Below, in pieces: positions 1 through 7,605 of a stretch of 56,920 bases of DNA. Source of the stretch: Lentisphaeraceae bacterium (GTDB lineage: Bacteria; Verrucomicrobiota; Lentisphaeria; Lentisphaerales; Lentisphaeraceae); contig JAJPOQ010000106.1 of assembly GCA_021232515.1 (NCBI GenBank), positions 1 to 56,920 of the forward strand, given 5' to 3'. Position 1 is the first letter of the stretch, and every line of letters starts with the position of its first letter. The position numbers and the translations under genes are program-made. A model generated the notes under the pieces. It made no database searches. It was not told the origin of the DNA and was given only the letters and a program-made list of their open reading frames with translations.

Positions 1-77
1 TTCAAAGAAGAAAAGATAATCTCAACAAGAAAGACAAAGAAAGTAGCTATAATCTAGGAATCAAAAGCGCATAATAA

Positions 78-230
78 TATTTCTTAGTTGCGTACTTTTA
101 GATGAACCAAGACAATGTTACATATTCACTAGTTAACGTTGGTTGTCATTTTTTGATAGCTAAAGCATTAGCAATTGTTATTGGATTTAATTTTAATTTT
201 CTTGGTCGAAAATTTATAGTTTTTAAATAG
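78..230 (+). pseudogene. GtrA-like membrane protein, C-terminal remnant
   Basis: An ATG-initiated frame at 102-230 encodes 42 residues ending in IAKALAIVIGFNFNFLGRK and a short hydrophobic tail. This matches the last transmembrane helix and the FxxxFxxNRxxxF-like end of GtrA-family flippase-like proteins, which act in cell-surface polysaccharide synthesis. The same frame continues upstream with plausible membrane sequence (YFLVAYF at 78-98) but is interrupted by a TAG at 99-101 and by two adjacent TAAs at 72-77. A complete GtrA protein has about 120-150 residues and four helices, so this is read as a decayed gene rather than a small ORF. Bases 231-492 hold no gene that I can support. Family assignment rests on one helix, so confidence is moderate. 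Confidence 0.45.
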
Positions 231-492
231 GGTTTATTTTGGCAGGTTCTGGAGTTTACGAATTAAAGCAAATAAGTGACCTTAAAACAATTTCCTCGAT
301 ATAAAAGATACGCCGATAAATTTTAAACGATATGACTCAACTTAAGTACTTATAGCTACGTAAAAATCAATTTTCACCAGAGCTAGTTAAGTCTCATTCC
401 GAATCGTGTCAAAATCGTTTTTAGATAGGTGCAGTGTCCTATAAGAGGTTTTTGTGGCGTATTGACTTTAAAGACAATTTTAAAGGTAGTTC

Positions 493-2031
493 ATGCTTAA
501 ACTTTTTATTTACTTTCTATTTATCTCTTTTACATATGCTCAGTGGCAGCAAGGCGGAGGTCCCAACTTTGATTATATCGTCGAAGGTAAAGGTCCGGAA
601 GCTTTCAGTGCAGCGACTTCTAAAGGGATAAGCTGGCGAGTGAACTTGCCAGAAACTGGGCAGAGTACGCCAGTGATCGTTGATGGAAAAGTTTTTCTTA
701 CTTGCTTTAAAACGGTGACAGAGGACAGCAAAGATGGCAAAGACTTGGTGGCTTTGTGTTATGAAGCGACCTCTGGGAAACTTCTTTGGCAACGAGAATT
801 GCCAGGTTCTGCAGTTTCACGTATTTCCGGTTGTTTTGGCGATAATTCTGGCCCAGCGGTGGTTAGCGATGGAAAGGGCGTCTGTTTTCTAAATGCTTCG
901 GGTTTGATAAATAAGTATGACCTTGATGGAACACTGCAGTGGTCAATCAATATAAAAAATTCACGTCGTGCCGATCCATTTTTATTGAATGGTTCTTTAA
1001 TTCTCACAGGTTCTGCAGAGCTAGAAGAGATAAATGGCAGGAACATAACGGCGATTGATTTTGCCACGGGGAAAGTCGTTTGGAAGTCAGAAAGTTATAG
1101 CTGGGACGGTCTGTCGATGATTCCATATAAAAGGCCAAATGGTGAATGGGTTGGCCTTATCGCTCGTGGTGGTGGGCATGTAAAAGCTGAGTATACCGAT
1201 GGCTTTGAACTGATTAGTCTAAAAGACGGAAAGTCTCTATGGAACTATGAGTTTAAAGGCTTCCGCAGCACTCAAAACTTTACTTTGAAAGATGATAAAG
1301 CCTTTGTCTTTTTTCCTAAAGGTAAGCATGTGGTTGTGAGCTTGGAAACAGGTAAGGTGATTCGCGAGGATAATATTCTTGAAAATGCCCAAGCAACTCT
1401 TTTTAAAAATGGCTCTTACCAAACTTCTGCTTTAACACAAAAAATAGACTTAAAGAGTCGTTCTATCACCCAGATGGCGAATCTATTGGTTGGCGATTTC
1501 CATTACTTCAGAACCTATAACGATAACTTTTTGGGACGTGTGAATATAAAGTCAGGAAAGACAGAGTACTTACAACTGCCAACTCAAATAGATCGTTCAG
1601 GAGAAAGTGTGGAGTACTCATGGGGAGCAACAGAAGTTGGCCGTAAATTTTTACCTATTAAGAAAAAGAGAGCAAAAGTTAAAGCGAATCTGTGGATGTT
1701 AAAACCAAATGACATGATCAGTAATAGCGGCTTTCGAGTCATGGGCGATGGTCGTTCTCAGTATACTGGTTGGGGGCATGTTTCTGCTGCACTTCCGACT
1801 GTTGTGGGAGATAAGATCTATGTACCAACTATGAGTGGTGTGGTCTATGTACTTAAATGGAATGCAGAAGTTCTAGATGAGAATGCCCTATTGAGTATTT
1901 CAGACCTTGGTAAATTGGGCAAAAGTTGGACTCGTTCTTCACTTAGTTTTGCTGATGGTAAACTTTACGCTCGTACAATAAAAGAGCTCATCTGTATTTC
2001 TGGCTGTGCTTCCGAAGACTTAAAGAAGTAG
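493..2031 (+). CDS. Secreted PQQ-binding-like beta-propeller protein
   Basis: The 512-residue protein begins with a short signal peptide (MLKLFIYFLFISFTYA) and continues as repeated beta-propeller blades. Typical blade phrases are visible: TPVIVDGKVFLTC, LVALCYEATSGKLLWQREL, ITAIDFATGKVVWKSE and LPTVVGDKIYVPTMSGVVYVL, i.e. the A/G-x-D-x-x-T-G-K-x-x-W signature of PQQ-like repeats. In PVC bacteria such exported propellers are abundant and mostly uncharacterised; whether this one binds PQQ or only has the fold cannot be told here. It stands alone, with gene relics on both sides. The ATG at 493 is preceded by AAAGGTAGTTC, an acceptable ribosome site. I see no heme motif. The fold is fairly certain, the enzymatic role is not. 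Confidence 0.8.
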   Translation: MLKLFIYFLFISFTYAQWQQGGGPNFDYIVEGKGPEAFSAATSKGISWRVNLPETGQSTPVIVDGKVFLTCFKTVTEDSKDGKDLVALCYEATSGKLLWQRELPGSAVSRISGCFGDNSGPAVVSDGKGVCFLNASGLINKYDLDGTLQWSINIKNSRRADPFLLNGSLILTGSAELEEINGRNITAIDFATGKVVWKSESYSWDGLSMIPYKRPNGEWVGLIARGGGHVKAEYTDGFELISLKDGKSLWNYEFKGFRSTQNFTLKDDKAFVFFPKGKHVVVSLETGKVIREDNILENAQATLFKNGSYQTSALTQKIDLKSRSITQMANLLVGDFHYFRTYNDNFLGRVNIKSGKTEYLQLPTQIDRSGESVEYSWGATEVGRKFLPIKKKRAKVKANLWMLKPNDMISNSGFRVMGDGRSQYTGWGHVSAALPTVVGDKIYVPTMSGVVYVLKWNAEVLDENALLSISDLGKLGKSWTRSSLSFADGKLYARTIKELICISGCASEDLKK

Positions 2032-2120
2032 GCTTAAATAGTCCAATATATAAGTATTTCCATTTGTCAGGTGAATGCCCTTCAAGACCAAAAATGTTTG
2101 TGTCTACTAAGCATGCGCGA

Positions 2121-2297
2121 TCACTCAAGTGAATCATTTACTTGAGCCAATTCAAATTTGGCATCTTCCAATCCAGTCTCCCATTTTCTATCTAAACTCT
2201 TTCTAAAAACTTCACCTATATAGCGTCTATAAAAATCATGACCTTTAGCAGAGGCAACTAAAGGTCTCGGTGAGTTTTTTAAGAAAAGTCTATTTTT
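2121..2297 (-). pseudogene. Start-less reading frame, probable gene relic
   Basis: On the minus strand, 58 sense codons lie between a TAA (2300-2298) and a TGA (2123-2121), with no ATG, GTG or TTG to start them. The encoded sequence is rich in charged and aromatic residues of a soluble helical protein (AKGHDFYRRYIGEVFRKS, then DRKWETGLEDAKFELAQ), unlike a random AT-rich translation. I do not recognise the family. It lies in the 374-base gap between the propeller gene and the first cytochrome module. Most likely it is the 3' end of a gene whose 5' part was lost. A 7-bp inverted repeat (CTCAAGT / ACTTGAG, 2124-2130 and 2140-2146) overlaps its end. The rest of the gap shows nothing. Confidence 0.3.
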
Positions 2298-2411
2298 TTA
2301 CGTTTAAGTGATCAGGTCGATGAAATGACTTCGTTAAGTATGGCTAAATAGGATAATTTTGAGTACAGGCAAGATTGAATCCATACATTAAAAACATTTA
2401 AGGAAATGTTA

Positions 2412-4760
2412 ATGAAAGCATTCTTTTTCTTGGTACTCTTGTGTACTTTTTCTTTACAGGCTTCGCCATTTAAGCAAATGCTGGATAAGCACTGTGTTGA
2501 GTGCCACCGGCCAGATGAAATGAAAGGGGACGTAGACCTCACAATATTTAAAGATAAACAATCTTTTTATGTCAATTACGACTTATTAATAAATATTTAT
2601 GATGAAGTCGAATCAGGCAGTATGCCTCCAGAAGAAGATTCAAAAATGACTTCTACTGAGCGAAAGAGCGTAACTGATTTTCTTGGCAGTACGATCCATA
2701 AATTGGGAAGTACATCTACAAACCAAACTGGTCCGACTAAAATACGGCGTCTTACAAGTTATGAATATGACAGTACAGTCAAAGCTGTTACAGGTCTGGA
2801 TTTAAAATTATCAAAAGGTTTCGCTGCGGATGGGGCTGGTGGCGAAGGCTTTTACAATGACTCCGCCATTCTTGGAGTGTCTCCTCTTCAATTTGAACAG
2901 TATCTTGCCGCTGCTGAAGTTATTTCTACGCACTCTAACTTTGATACGATTAAAGGTTTTAGTTTCTCTCAAAAGCCAAGTGACCCTAAGACAAAGAAGG
3001 AAACATTGGCGAATATCGAAGAAGGTAGTAACCGACTACTAAAAGAGCTTTATCCAAAAGATTTTTCTATAAAAGCCTATTTACCAAGGCTGATGCTTGC
3101 CGTAAATGAATTCTTTAGAAATGGTAGAAAAAAAGAACTACTTTCAGGGATTTATAAAAAATATAACATCAATAAATACTTCCTAGCAAGAGGGATTAAC
3201 TATTTCAGTTCGAGCTACAAAAAAGGCATTATAGAACGCGACTTTATTCGTCCCTGGTTTGAGCTGAAAACAGAAAAGTATGATGAAAATAAAGCTAAAG
3301 AAGTGAGCCGAGAGTTTACAGAAAACTATTTAGCATCTTTGGAAAAAATTCCTGAGATTAAGGAAATTAAAAGACAGCCATATATAACGTTTATAAATAA
3401 CATCAAAGAGATTTTCTCATTCACCGATAAAGAACTTATCACGCTCATCGACAAAGATAAAATAAATAAGTTTCAGAATTTAAAAGTCACACGGGATGTC
3501 ATTGAAAATGGCATGCGCTCTAAATACAGATCATCTTTTGCAAGGCAAATAATGCCCCATATAAGAAGCATGATGACTAAAGCATACCGCAAGCCTCCAA
3601 CAGAGCAAGAAGTCGTTAAAATGACTAAAGACTTCATCAATACGACTTCAAGATTTGGTGTTTCTGTAGCTGCAAAACTCTTTATTATTAGAACCTTTGT
3701 TCATATGAAATTCATATATCGACATGAAAAAAAGTATGGTAAAAATGTAAAAATTACAGACTATGAATTGGCCTCTAGACTCTCTTATTTCCTTTGGAGT
3801 ACAGTTCCGGATAAAGAGTTGGTAGAGCTCGCATCTAAAAAGCAGCTCAGCAAACCTGATATTTTGAAACAGCAGGTCAAGCGCATGATTAAGGACAAAA
3901 AGTCCAGTGCACTTGCCAAGCACTTTGCCGCTCAATGGCTGCAATTCGACAAAATAAAAACTTTTGATCATATAAGCAAAGAAGAGTACCCCGAATTTAC
4001 CAAAGACTTGGCGAAAGATATGTGGAGAGAGTCGGCTATTTGCTTTGAATATATTGTCAAGAATGACCGCAGTGTTCTTGAGATTATCGATGCCGATTAC
4101 ACGTTCCTCAATAGTCGCCTTCGAAGACACTATGGAATTGGCGGTGGACATTCAGGATTTTCCAAAGTTATGCTAAGGGATAAAAAGCGCGGCGGCATTT
4201 TAGGCCATGCAAGCTTTCTAACTGTTACTTCCACTCCTCTCAGAACAAGCCCGGTGTTGAGAGGTAACTGGATTCTAAATAATCTACTCGGTACACCTGT
4301 TCCTCCAGCGCCGCCAAATGTCGAAGCTCTTCCTGAAGAAGAAGTTGTTTCTAAAGCGCTGACCTTGAAAGAACAACTTAAGAACCACCGAAAGTCGACT
4401 CAGTGTAGAGGTTGTCATCAGAAAATTGACCCACTTGGATTTACTCTTGAGCACTACGATGTACTTGGGCGATGGAGAGATAAGTACAAAAAAGCACCAA
4501 TCGATGATAATGGAGAGTTGTTAAGCGCCAAGACTATCGAAGGTTTGTCCGGGCTTAAAAAGTACATCAATAAAAACAAAGATTCATACCTAAAAAACAT
4601 GTCGAGAAAACTCTTCAGTTATGCCCTCGGAAGAAGTGTCGAGTACTATGATTTTTATGTGATAAACAACATGGTCAAAAGTTTAAAGGAAGACGATTAC
4701 CGTTTTTCATCAATGGTTTTTGAAGTCGTCAACTCCTATCAATTTTTACATAAGAACTAA
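2412..4760 (+). CDS. DUF1592/DUF1588-type diheme cytochrome, module A
   Basis: Exported multi-domain cytochrome typical of PVC bacteria. After a signal peptide (MKAFFFLVLLCTFSLQAS) comes a c-type heme motif CVECH near residues 28-32, then the usual Planctomycete order: DUF1587 (TKIRRLTSYEYDSTVKAVTG), DUF1595 (AYRKPPTEQEV), DUF1592 (YELASRLSYFLWSTVPD), DUF1588 (GGILGHASFLTVTS, then NLLGTPVPPAPPNV) with a second heme motif CRGCH near residue 663, and C-terminal DUF1585 (RKLFSYALGRSVEYYD). I use the ATG at 2412 because AAGGA (2400-2404) sits 7 nt before it; an in-frame ATG at 2406 would leave only 1 nt. The DUF1552 partner starts 10 nt after its stop. A close paralogue is at 37319-39667. The electron-transfer partner and substrate are unknown for the family. 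Confidence 0.9.
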   Translation: MKAFFFLVLLCTFSLQASPFKQMLDKHCVECHRPDEMKGDVDLTIFKDKQSFYVNYDLLINIYDEVESGSMPPEEDSKMTSTERKSVTDFLGSTIHKLGSTSTNQTGPTKIRRLTSYEYDSTVKAVTGLDLKLSKGFAADGAGGEGFYNDSAILGVSPLQFEQYLAAAEVISTHSNFDTIKGFSFSQKPSDPKTKKETLANIEEGSNRLLKELYPKDFSIKAYLPRLMLAVNEFFRNGRKKELLSGIYKKYNINKYFLARGINYFSSSYKKGIIERDFIRPWFELKTEKYDENKAKEVSREFTENYLASLEKIPEIKEIKRQPYITFINNIKEIFSFTDKELITLIDKDKINKFQNLKVTRDVIENGMRSKYRSSFARQIMPHIRSMMTKAYRKPPTEQEVVKMTKDFINTTSRFGVSVAAKLFIIRTFVHMKFIYRHEKKYGKNVKITDYELASRLSYFLWSTVPDKELVELASKKQLSKPDILKQQVKRMIKDKKSSALAKHFAAQWLQFDKIKTFDHISKEEYPEFTKDLAKDMWRESAICFEYIVKNDRSVLEIIDADYTFLNSRLRRHYGIGGGHSGFSKVMLRDKKRGGILGHASFLTVTSTPLRTSPVLRGNWILNNLLGTPVPPAPPNVEALPEEEVVSKALTLKEQLKNHRKSTQCRGCHQKIDPLGFTLEHYDVLGRWRDKYKKAPIDDNGELLSAKTIEGLSGLKKYINKNKDSYLKNMSRKLFSYALGRSVEYYDFYVINNMVKSLKEDDYRFSSMVFEVVNSYQFLHKN

Positions 4761-4770
4761 GTGAGGAATC

Positions 4771-6042
4771 ATGAAAAATCTAAATAGACGAACTGTTTTA
4801 CGTGGACTAGGTGGGCTTACTCTTGGTTTACCTTGGCTTGAGGCAATGGGCCAATCAAGTTTTAGCCCTAAAAATGTAAGACTCGCATACTTATTTTTCC
4901 CAAATGGAGTTATCCCGGAACATTGGACTCCCGGAAGAGGCAAGCTGGATAAACTACCCAAAACTCTAACTCCTCTTGAACCTGTTAAAAATATGGTGAA
5001 CGTTCATACCGGCCTTACTCACCCAACCAAGTACAGTCACGTACCTGGAGTTGCCAGCTTCTTATCTGGTGCTCAAATAAAAAAAGGTGTAGGTGAACTC
5101 GGTGTTGGCAAATCTGCGGACATCCTTGCCTCCGAGCATTTAGGTAAATACACCAGTTTCTCCAGTCTTGAACTCTCTCTAGTAGGCACTTTAGGTTCCG
5201 GTCTTGAGCATGGCTATATTCATACCATGGGTGCGTACATTTCATGGTTGGATAAAAGAACTCCTCTGCCACGAGAAAGAGTTCCACTCAATGCAAACCA
5301 TAGACTCTTTAAGGGAGCCAGAAAAAGCGTTCGGACACCGGAAGAAACGGACAGTCTCCTGGACTATGTAAAAGAAGATGTCATTGCCATGAAAAGATCT
5401 CTTGGTAAAGAAGACTTGTATAGAATAGATCAATATTTTTCCTCTATCCGCTCTCTTGAAAAAAGAATTTTAAAAGCGACAAAAGGTGATATGCCACTGC
5501 CGAGAGATGCCAGAAAGCCACAATCTGGAATTCCTAAAGATGTTAGAGTCTATTCTGATTTAATGTTAGACATCATGGTTTTAGCATTTCAAACAAATAG
5601 GACCAAGGTCGCTTCTTTAATGTTAGGCTTAGCATGGGGAAATGGTTTAGATTTCGGTTTCTTAGGTGTGCAAGGTGATATTCACATTAACTCACACCAC
5701 AATAATGATCCCACAAAAATAAAATATACTGAAGCCGTTACGCGTTATCATGTCAGCGTCTATTCAAGGTTCTTGCAAAAGCTACAAGCTGTAAAAGAAG
5801 GCGATAAAACTTTATTGGATAATAGCCTAGTTTTAATTGGCTCTGACCTTTGGGACGGCAATAGACATTCTTCAGATCAGCGAGCCATCTTAGTTGGCGG
5901 CAAAGGCGGAGGAAGTGTTAGTACAGGTAACCATATTGTTCATGCTCAAGGTAAACCTTTAAATAACCTTTATGTCGGAATGATGAAAACCGCCGGTTGC
6001 CCAGTTTCAAAATTTGGTAACTCGACAGGTGCTTTGATATAA
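4771..6042 (+). CDS. DUF1552 protein with Tat signal, module A
   Basis: A 423-residue protein starting MKNLNRRTVLRGLGG, a twin-arginine export signal, so it is probably exported folded and with any metal already bound. The body matches DUF1552: LAYLFFPNGVIPEHWTPG near the N-terminus, FQTNRTKVASLMLG in the middle, and LLDNSLVLIGSDLWDGNRHS followed by a Gly-rich stretch and a short tail with TAGCP. DUF1552 proteins are almost always next to DUF1592 cytochromes, as here (10-nt gap, GTGAGG ribosome site), and resemble the sulfatase/alkaline-phosphatase-like DUF1501 group. Paralogues are at 39677-40960 (close) and 14613-15821 (distant). Reaction unknown; co-function with the upstream cytochrome is inferred from conserved pairing. 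Confidence 0.88.
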   Translation: MKNLNRRTVLRGLGGLTLGLPWLEAMGQSSFSPKNVRLAYLFFPNGVIPEHWTPGRGKLDKLPKTLTPLEPVKNMVNVHTGLTHPTKYSHVPGVASFLSGAQIKKGVGELGVGKSADILASEHLGKYTSFSSLELSLVGTLGSGLEHGYIHTMGAYISWLDKRTPLPRERVPLNANHRLFKGARKSVRTPEETDSLLDYVKEDVIAMKRSLGKEDLYRIDQYFSSIRSLEKRILKATKGDMPLPRDARKPQSGIPKDVRVYSDLMLDIMVLAFQTNRTKVASLMLGLAWGNGLDFGFLGVQGDIHINSHHNNDPTKIKYTEAVTRYHVSVYSRFLQKLQAVKEGDKTLLDNSLVLIGSDLWDGNRHSSDQRAILVGGKGGGSVSTGNHIVHAQGKPLNNLYVGMMKTAGCPVSKFGNSTGALI

Positions 6043-6065
6043 GATTTTCCATACACAACACGAGG

Positions 6066-6101
6066 TGAATTCTGGAGCTCGCTCCAGAATTCATTTTTTT
6101 T
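6066..6101 (+). terminator. Rho-independent terminator of module A
   Basis: A perfect 13-bp inverted repeat (TGAATTCTGGAGC at 6066-6078 and its complement at 6081-6093) is followed by an eight-base T run. It lies 24 nt after the DUF1552 stop and ends the two-gene module. Confidence 0.92.
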
Positions 6102-6174
6102 AATACTCTGTAAATTTGATTATTTCAGGTTTTAAGCCGATTAATTATATACAGTACCTAATTAAGGAAAGAAT

Positions 6175-6933
6175 ATGCTTCTTAGATTTTTACTCATGTG
6201 TGTCCTGCTTATTTTTGGACATCAATTGACCGCCGCAGACAGCATTCAGAAAAAAGTATCTAAAACAATTGAAGCGTTACAGAAAAACAAGAAGCCGAGT
6301 ATTTCAAAAGGAACCTTGAGAAATGGAACCTTAAAAAATTCCATAGAGTTAGCGACTCCAGAAGGTGAAGGTTATTATCTAGGTCACCCTACAAGAGGTT
6401 CGAACTTTGGCTCTGACCGTCTGGTTTTTGGATTAATGAGTCTATGTGCTTGTTTAAAAGATAAACTAGGTGACAATCCGCACCATCGTCTGCGCATCCA
6501 TGACCTTTCATCTAAAGATGGTGGCAAAATAGAACGGCATATCAATCACCAAATGGGCCTCGATGTTGACATAGCTTTTTATGCAAGAGACCTAGAAGGT
6601 AAGATCACCAAGTCTATATGGACTTCGTATGATGACAGTGGTAAATCTGTAAAAGGTAAACGGATTTTCGATACAGCCCGAAACTGGGAAGTTGTTGAAG
6701 GGATTATTAAGAATAAATACTTTGGCGAGATTAGAGCTATACTTGTGTCTAATGGCCTTAGAAAAATTCTATTAGAGTATGCAAATAAAAAACTCAAAGA
6801 ATTGCCTTCGAGCAACTCTACTGAAAGAAGAGAACTAAAAAGCATTATCACTAAAGCAGAGGACTTACTGCGACAACCTCAAAGTTCTCCCCATGACAAT
6901 CACTTTCATTTATCTTTGAAGACTCTTCCCTAA
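6175..6933 (+). CDS. MepA-like penicillin-insensitive murein endopeptidase (M74)
   Basis: A 252-residue exported protein (signal MLLRFLLMCVLLIFGHQLTAA). It carries the LAS-metallopeptidase motifs of peptidase family M74: GYYLGHPTRGSNFGSDR, where E. coli MepA has a related GHP segment, then HINHQMGLDVDIAF (first metal His plus Asp, residues about 122-133) and a C-terminal HDNHFHLSL supplying the HxH pair. MepA-type enzymes cut D-Ala-meso-DAP cross-links in periplasmic peptidoglycan. An AAGGA ribosome site precedes the ATG. The gene is monocistronic, between a terminator and a convergent sigma-factor gene 42 nt away. The His/Asp ligands look intact, so an active enzyme is likely. Confidence 0.82.
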   Translation: MLLRFLLMCVLLIFGHQLTAADSIQKKVSKTIEALQKNKKPSISKGTLRNGTLKNSIELATPEGEGYYLGHPTRGSNFGSDRLVFGLMSLCACLKDKLGDNPHHRLRIHDLSSKDGGKIERHINHQMGLDVDIAFYARDLEGKITKSIWTSYDDSGKSVKGKRIFDTARNWEVVEGIIKNKYFGEIRAILVSNGLRKILLEYANKKLKELPSSNSTERRELKSIITKAEDLLRQPQSSPHDNHFHLSLKTLP

Positions 6934-6975
6934 AGATTTTAAACCTTTGGCTGTCTTTGTCGGCAGCAAGAGAGT

Positions 6976-7578
6976 TTACTCGTAGTGCTCTTTCAACATT
7001 TTTATTTCTTCGATTAAACGCTTCTTAACTCGGCTTTTAAGCATATATACAGAGTCCAATGTGATCCCCAGTTGAGAAGCTATTTTTTCGCCTGGGACCT
7101 CTTTCATAGATAACTCAAAAGCCTCAATAGCATTTCCGCTGAAAATCTTTTTTACATTCTGCATAGCTAGGTTGCTTATATAAATCCGCCATTCTCTTTC
7201 AACTATTTCTTCTATTTCAGGTTCAGTAATAGATGAAAAATTACTACTCAAAGATTCCTCAGCAGCCATAGTTTGTTTGCTTGAAAGACTTTTCTTCTTA
7301 CGAAAGTAGTCATAAACAACGCTATGAGAAACAGCTCCCAGCCAAGTTCGAAACTTTGAACGGTTTTTACCATATTCAAAATCAGAAAAACCTTTCCATA
7401 TTTTTATAAATATTTGTTGAAGTAAATCATCACAATCATCAGTTGGGACATTCATTTTTCTGATAATTACAAAGATATAATTATTGTAGACTCCAACGAG
7501 CTCATTCCAGGCACTTTCATCATCCTGGTTCATGGCTCTTTGAATAAGGGTCAATCGTGTATTCTTTTCTTCAGTCAT
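6976..7578 (-). CDS. ECF-type RNA polymerase sigma factor
   Basis: A 200-residue sigma-70-family protein. Region 2 spans roughly residues 20-95 (DDCDDLLQQIFIKIWKGFSD, then RTWLGAVSHSVVYDYFRKKK, the region 2.3/2.4 helix). Region 4 spans about 145-195 (ELSMKEVPGEKIASQLGI, then LDSVYMLKSRVKKRL, a helix-turn-helix). The layout is that of the ECF groups expanded in Planctomycetes and Lentisphaerae. It lies 27 nt downstream of a transmembrane Ser/Thr kinase on the same strand, so the pair is probably one transcription unit and the kinase may control the sigma factor by phosphorylation; no anti-sigma gene is adjacent. The target promoter is unknown. Confidence 0.88.
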   Translation of the reverse strand: MTEEKNTRLTLIQRAMNQDDESAWNELVGVYNNYIFVIIRKMNVPTDDCDDLLQQIFIKIWKGFSDFEYGKNRSKFRTWLGAVSHSVVYDYFRKKKSLSSKQTMAAEESLSSNFSSITEPEIEEIVEREWRIYISNLAMQNVKKIFSGNAIEAFELSMKEVPGEKIASQLGITLDSVYMLKSRVKKRLIEEIKMLKEHYE

Positions 7579-7605
7579 AAGTTTAGGAGTACTAGTTTGT
7601 ATAAG

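Noticed and set aside
434..631. A 65-codon frame overlapping the start of the PQQ-propeller gene
   Set aside because: It overlaps the signal-peptide coding region of the real gene in another frame and has no ribosome site.
3648..4151. A 167-codon minus-strand frame inside the module A cytochrome
   Set aside because: It overlaps a gene with recognisable domains over its entire length; no domain or ribosome site of its own.
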